NCBI GenBank assembly: GCA_038025085.1 | Contig: CM076147.1 | Location: 9,520,001-9,584,000 of the forward strand | Reading direction: 5' to 3' | DNA length: 64,000 nt | Source: Tetragonia tetragonoides | Lineage: Eukaryota > Streptophyta > Magnoliopsida > Caryophyllales > Aizoaceae | Part shown: positions 61,501 through 64,000 of the stretch, piece by piece | How the letters are laid out: each line of letters opens with the position of its first letter | Numbering within the stretch: the first letter of the stretch is position 1 | Made by a program: the position numbers and the translations under genes | Notes under the pieces: model-generated | Database searches by the model: none | Seen by the model: only the letters and a program-made list of their open reading frames with translations | Told to the model about the DNA's origin: nothing

Positions 61501-64000
61501 TGGGGTATAACACCGGGCATCGAATGTGGAAGGCATCTCATTTACCTAATCAGCTCCACGCTCGCTGGTATATTCTCCCACTGTCCCATGGAACGTTTAC
61601 GTTTGCAAATGGCAAATCAACCAAGATAAATGAGAAAGGGATCCAAAGTGTCGAGAATGCCCTTGTAAATGATAAGGGTGAAGCACATGTGCTTCTTGTT
61701 TTGAGAAGAGATAATAAGAGAGAATATAATCGAATGGGTGATTAAGGGTGTGAAATTATGAGGGGCAGTGATGTCTTTTGACAAAAAAATATGATACTAC
61801 TTTAAGCAATGTAAACATTTATGTGGGACGGACTGATAAGGGAAACATAAACGTTTTTAATGGGACGGAAGGAGTAAGAACTGTCCTTAGGTCCTTGGGA
61901 TCAAAACCCATCTAAAAAGAAAACTTTTTACACTAGCCACTAGATCATAATCTAAAGGTCAGGAGTGGAAGGTGCTATGAAACTGAAAGATCCTAGTCTA
62001 ATGGCAATCTCTTTCCACATCTGCTGAGTTAACTCGCCATTGCCAAACAACCTCTCCCTTCATCAGTAGCAGCATTCCTATATTTCTGGCTGTCAGCTGG
62101 GTGGTAAACTCTGGTTGCAAGGTCCTAATCAGAAGGCTGAGTGCTGAACCTATCAATTATTGCTCATTTAGTGTCGTCAATGGCCATTGAGCCTTAGAAT
62201 AATGTCTCGTGCTTGTTGTATGAGATGTCAGGCCAAAGCTATGCTGGCCTGAACTGGTGAGTGCTGAATACCAAGCTGCTTGTGAAATTGTGATGAGTCT
62301 TTTAGGTTGTTGAGCTTCCAGAGTTCCCATTCAAGTTTGCTAGTGTTGTAATACGTTGGAATGCATAACCCTGAGGGGTAGCTCAGCTGGTAAGACCTCT
62401 GAGAAGTATTCCAGAGGTCCCAGGTTCGAGTTCCCTCAGGGCCACTGGAGGTTTTCCTGGTCGTTAACTTAAGAGCCCATGACCGCCTTTTTGTCTGAGC
62501 AACTCCTGACCAAAGCAAAACTTAAAGCAGTAATGATGAGCTAATTATGACTGCACATCAGAAAATATCATTTGGCGCTTTACTTTATGTGTGCATATTA
62601 AGGAGTTGAGGACGATGGTATTTTATGGTGTAGTATAGGGTTGACCCTAATTCGGTTCCAAATAAATATATAGATTTGAGTGATTGGACAGGTTTCATTC
62701 TAGAGGTGTGGAGAAGAAGTGGAACATAACCCAAATCCTTCTTTATCCAAATATCATTTGCATATGTTGTGTACAGCTGTGGGCCATGTACTTCTAGTCA
62801 AATTTTTATCTTGTTATTGAGTAATGAGTTCATGAAGTTGGCGTTCAGTGTTCTCTGGAACTGAAGTTTTAATAGAAGTAAGTTGACGGGCAAAGTGGTC
62901 ATTTACTACTTACACTCTCCATCCCCCTCCGAGGTCCAGAGAGCACTGAACGATTAAGAGACATTCATGCCCTTTCAATTGGTACTTGGGACAGTTGGTG
63001 CGCAGGCCATTGTTGTTATTTGAAATGTGTTTCTTCACTACACAAAATTTGCCCCAACGGTTTAACTATCATTTATTATGCATATTGTCATGTGGTTATA
63101 TGTGGTTTCCATTCTTGTTATTACCGAGTATTTGCTCTTAGAGCTCTGACATACTACTAGATTTTATCCTACTTAAATGCTTTGTATTCCTGATTATAGG
63201 CCGATGTATACGTCATAGAAGCGACTATGGGGCCATCATTTTATTGGGTAATGCTTGATTCCCTTCTATCGATAATATAATTCTTTTCGTGTTTCCAGAA
63301 GATTGTTGCATGATGGTTTTGCGGATGTACTCAATTGCCTTTATGTTACCATAACCAAGTTCATCTCACCCATTATTCCTTTCTATCTTTTTGTAGTTAG
63401 TAGGAAGTTTTATTAATCACCTAATGGAACTACATACTGGGGTCTATAGTACAAAACTCTCATACAACCCAAAGACCACCAAAGAAAGGAACTCACAGTG
63501 CGACAGAACACATTTCTTTTCTTTTCTTATTTATTTTTTTCCTCTCTACTTCCTTTCATAAACATATTGGAATGACAACCTGTTTCATTTCCTGACCTTT
63601 CACCACCTTTTTGACCAGTTCTGATACAGTTCAACACATCAACAGCAATGTCCGACTAGGAAATTGATCCTGATATTGTATAGTAAGCACTTCACTACAC
63701 TAGCAGTCTAGCACTACGGCATATATGCTTAGCGAACTGTGTTTCTTGTTCTGTATTCTCCTTTTCTTGTGGCGCTACTATTATGATTTGATAAGTTCAG
63801 ATAATTTCGTTACTTTGTTAGTTAGTATGTTTCTGGCTAGTTAGGGGTAAGGCTGCATACATCTTGACCCCCCAGACCCCGCCCTCGGTGGGACACATAC
63901 TTTGTTGTTGTTACAAGTGTTACTACATCATATTATTGGATATAAGGGCTTCACTTTCTTCCTCACAGATGAGCGCTTTCGGGAGGAAAGAAATATAGCA
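43571..64000 (+). CDS. FANCJ: FANCJ/BRIP1-type Fe-S DNA helicase gene, 3' end outside window, with internal stop
   Basis: Exons: 43571-43946, 45376-45460, 46087-46162, 46657-46721, 46808-46852, 46937-47037, 47156-47297, 50689-50750, 50889-50962, 51040-51110, 53217-53304, 53385-53457, 53544-53639, 55288-55396, 56353-56446, 56554-56637, 56734-56890, 57067-57257, 59386-59430, 59605-59633, 59722-59843, 63200-63247, 63969-64000+. All junctions are GT-AG and phases agree throughout. Landmarks: Walker A ESPTGTGKS (residues 53-61), RTHSQLSQVIREYRKT, Fe-S region 186-251, DEAH 294-297, TSGTLSPM, LVFFPSYKLM, FRGKVSEGIDF, motif VI QAAGRCIRHR. The family (XPD/Rad3-like) unwinds damaged DNA 5'-3' in crosslink repair in the nucleus. 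Oddities: TAG at codon 610 and Trp212 at the third Fe-S Cys. Exons 1/2 are the least certain. Confidence 0.9.
43945..44234. repeat. Imperfect tandem repeats in FANCJ intron 1
   Basis: The phrase TTTAAT-TGGTTGC-T-TGTGTCTT-A-AGTTGAATTT occurs three times (about 43,996, 44,090 and 44,180), twice with a GGTTTTCTTTTTC-GTC block before it. These are local duplications of intron sequence about 85-190 bases apart. Confidence 0.75.
44235..44887. mobile_element. Non-autonomous hAT-type MITE in FANCJ intron 1, 653 bp
   Basis: Terminal inverted repeats CTAGGTTGCAC and (reverse complement) CAAGGTTGCAC. Eight-base target duplication GGTTCTGG at 44227-44234 and 44888-44895. Both ends carry many copies of GTATCCGATAC-like words, presumably subterminal transposase-binding sites. 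It is not related in sequence to the MITE at 36,907. Confidence 0.9.
45804..45822. repeat. Poly-C run (19 C) in intron 2
   Basis: Homopolymer of 19 C. It is prone to length error in assemblies. Confidence 0.9.
46839..46841 (+). other. TGG (Trp212) at the expected third Fe-S cysteine of FANCJ
   Basis: The exon 5 protein reads CKLLLEDKVSGWPQFK. In XPD/FANCJ helicases four Cys bind a 4Fe-4S cluster. Here Cys186 (HYC), Cys201 (DC) and Cys251 (GCSYF) are in place, but the third, expected at or next to 212, is Trp. TGG is one base from TGC/TGT. The expectation comes from knowledge of the family, not from an alignment run here. Confidence 0.65.
48858..49870 (+). mobile_element. LINE relic in FANCJ intron 7
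   Basis: Broken L1-type ORF2 C-terminal part: STRLDEYNIAYFSLGGGRIT, FKVLLGVACKLKKGMQNFLW, SAVGESKRNHLFRWDLGCRS, then a zf-RVT-like stretch ending ETYRHLFLHFEAMCDLWHWL (about 49,665-49,730). Several frames and stops. Its edges are not defined. Confidence 0.8.
49963..50061. repeat. 99-bp near-perfect palindrome
   Basis: Arms 49963-50011 and 50013-50061 are reverse complements with two mismatches in 49, around a single central T. It is located directly at the 5' side of a SINE insertion. Confidence 0.95.
50075..50341 (+). mobile_element. SINE-like element, copy 1, in FANCJ intron 7
   Basis: Begins GTCCACCATTTTCAGTGGAG and includes GTCAAACGGAAACAGCCTCT and GGGGTAAGGCTGCGTACAAT, a 3' block resembling Au-type plant SINEs. 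It ends in TAATGTTAATGTT repeats. The 18-bp repeat TGTTCAGTGTGCCTGGCA flanks the wider insertion at 49999-50016 and 50342-50359. Other copies are at 61,073 (plus) and 55,556 (minus). Confidence 0.8.
51322..51756 (-). mobile_element. Truncated LINE in FANCJ intron 10, antisense
   Basis: GAATTGAGAATTTT target duplications (14 bp) at 51308-51321 and 51757-51770. On the minus strand it encodes an L1 ORF2 C-terminal zf-RVT piece (SSHFLHCDLVRILWGNLFGF, FAILWCCWLERNARIFS). The 3' end is at the left. Confidence 0.88.
51771..53216. other. Remainder of FANCJ intron 10
   Basis: No exon is found. 51,940-52,640 looks like an LTR remnant (TATATATAGG at about 52,491-52,500, a G-rich GGCTTCGCTTGGCTCGGCTC stretch) but has no clear ends. 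Confidence 0.35.
54290..55130 (+). mobile_element. LINE relic in FANCJ intron 13
   Basis: A zf-RVT-like C-terminal part in several frames: ALGKVNT-DMVQRRRPG, DVCVLCHRDSKTCVHMFLHC and CVRTLWGRLL (54,650-54,810), then weaker similarity to about 55,080. No target duplication was found. It is sense-oriented to the gene. Confidence 0.7.
55556..55811 (-). mobile_element. SINE-like element, copy 3, antisense in FANCJ intron 14
   Basis: Reverse complement of the elements at 50,075 and 61,073: AACATCAACATTACCCCAGT at the left (3' tail) and a GTCCAC... head at the right end (55806-55811). More diverged than the other two. Confidence 0.75.
57096..57098 (+). other. In-frame TAG in FANCJ exon 18 (codon 610)
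   Basis: With exon 17 joined at phase 1 the protein reads EPRGGNQEDF-stop-TVLKGYYSSIQ. The frame after the stop is clearly conserved helicase sequence, and GAG (Glu) would fit by one base. It would remove helicase motifs V and VI. Confidence 0.85.
58541..58998 (+). repeat. SINE 3' fragment and simple repeats in FANCJ intron 18
   Basis: 58,868-58,973 matches the element at 62,366 from the CCAGAGGTCCCAGGTTCGAG block on (tRNA B-box GGTTCGAGTCC) and ends in (TAA)n. 58,541-58,561 is (ATAACA)n. Confidence 0.75.
60008..60423 (-). mobile_element. Truncated LINE in FANCJ intron 21, antisense
   Basis: 16-bp target duplications GAGTATGATATAAGTT at 59992-60007 and 60424-60439, with a T-run (the A-tail) at the left end. 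The minus strand encodes the L1 C-terminus (MTILWCIWLERNSRIFSDKG). Confidence 0.92.
60496..60754. mobile_element. Stowaway-like MITE in FANCJ intron 21
   Basis: The left end TACTCCCT...CCAGTAAAATCTTT and right end AAAGATTTTAGTAGGACAGAGAGAGTA are complementary. TA at both edges suggests a Tc1/mariner (Stowaway) origin. About 255 bp, no coding. Confidence 0.75.
61073..61343 (+). mobile_element. SINE-like element, copy 2, in FANCJ intron 21
   Basis: 271 bp, flanked by CAATATATAGGTAAGA (16 bp) at 61057-61072 and 61344-61359. It begins GTGTCCACC and ends in (ATGTTG)n. The clean ends of this copy define the family. Confidence 0.92.
61571..61876. mobile_element. Second Stowaway-like MITE in FANCJ intron 21
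   Basis: The left end TATTCTCCCACTGTCCCATG (then GAACGTTTACGTTT) pairs with the right end AAACGTTTTTAATGGGACGG (then AAGGAGTA). The TA dinucleotides at the edges fit Stowaway. Confidence 0.7.
62366..62510 (+). mobile_element. tRNA-derived SINE in FANCJ intron 21
   Basis: The tRNA-like head has an A box (TAGCTCAGCTGGTAAGA, about 62,380) and a B box (GGTTCGAGTTCC, about 62,422), followed by a tRNA-unrelated body shared with 58,868. The cloverleaf is incomplete and a body is attached, so it is not a tRNA gene. The A and B boxes are RNA polymerase III promoter elements. Confidence 0.75.
63845..63915 (+). repeat. Au-type SINE 3' fragment in FANCJ intron 22
   Basis: GGGGTAAGGCTGCATACATC followed by CCCCAGACCCCGCCCTCGGTGGG and TTGTTGTTG matches the conserved 3' end of Au SINEs. 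The head is missing. Confidence 0.7.

Noticed and set aside
62366..62440. Possible tRNA gene with A and B boxes
   Set aside because: Acceptor and anticodon stems do not close convincingly and the sequence continues into a body shared with 58,868, so it is a tRNA-derived SINE.

Overview
This is plant nuclear DNA, most likely from a eudicot. It combines Ty1/copia and Ty3/gypsy LTR retrotransposons, plant L1-type LINEs, tRNA-type SINEs, hAT- and Stowaway-like MITEs and Helitron ends with one ordinary spliced host gene. I see nothing that fixes the species, and no rRNA gene, functional tRNA gene or CRISPR array.

Layout. 1-1.5 kb is a broken copia gag/PBS/LTR (minus strand) interrupted by part of another LTR. 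1.5-2.9 kb is a tandemly duplicated Helitron-type 5' end that carries a 5'UTR-like segment. 5.75-7.7 kb is a decayed copia pol with a 3' LTR. 7,943-34,040 is one 26-kb insertion flanked by the target duplication TAAAC: a Tat-type Ty3/gypsy element (gag, protease, RT, two RNase H domains, integrase). It carries two antisense accessory genes between integrase and the 3' LTR. One is a seven-exon plant mobile domain (PMD) gene, the other a DUF7745-like gene. A second, younger element (13,276-22,171, minus strand, target duplication AAGAT) sits inside it. That inner element codes only for gag-protease and has no polymerase, so it is a non-autonomous Athila-like (TR-GAG type) element.

34-42.4 kb is a rearranged patch with direct and inverted duplications of one gene-like segment, a Helitron 3' end, a hAT MITE, a 5'-truncated LINE with 16-bp target duplications and a minus-strand Helitron 5' end.

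43,571-64,000 is the only host gene: a FANCJ/BRIP1-type Fe-S DNA helicase on the plus strand, assembled here as 23 exons whose phases all agree, running off the right edge. Its introns are full of LINE, SINE and MITE insertions. The reading frame carries a TAG at codon 610, and a Trp stands where the family has its third Fe-S cysteine, so this copy may be a pseudogene or a defective allele.

The window is therefore a nest of transposons (LTR in copia gag; gag-pro element in Tat element) beside a transposon-loaded DNA-repair gene. The most unusual item is the Tat element with two intron-bearing antisense genes.
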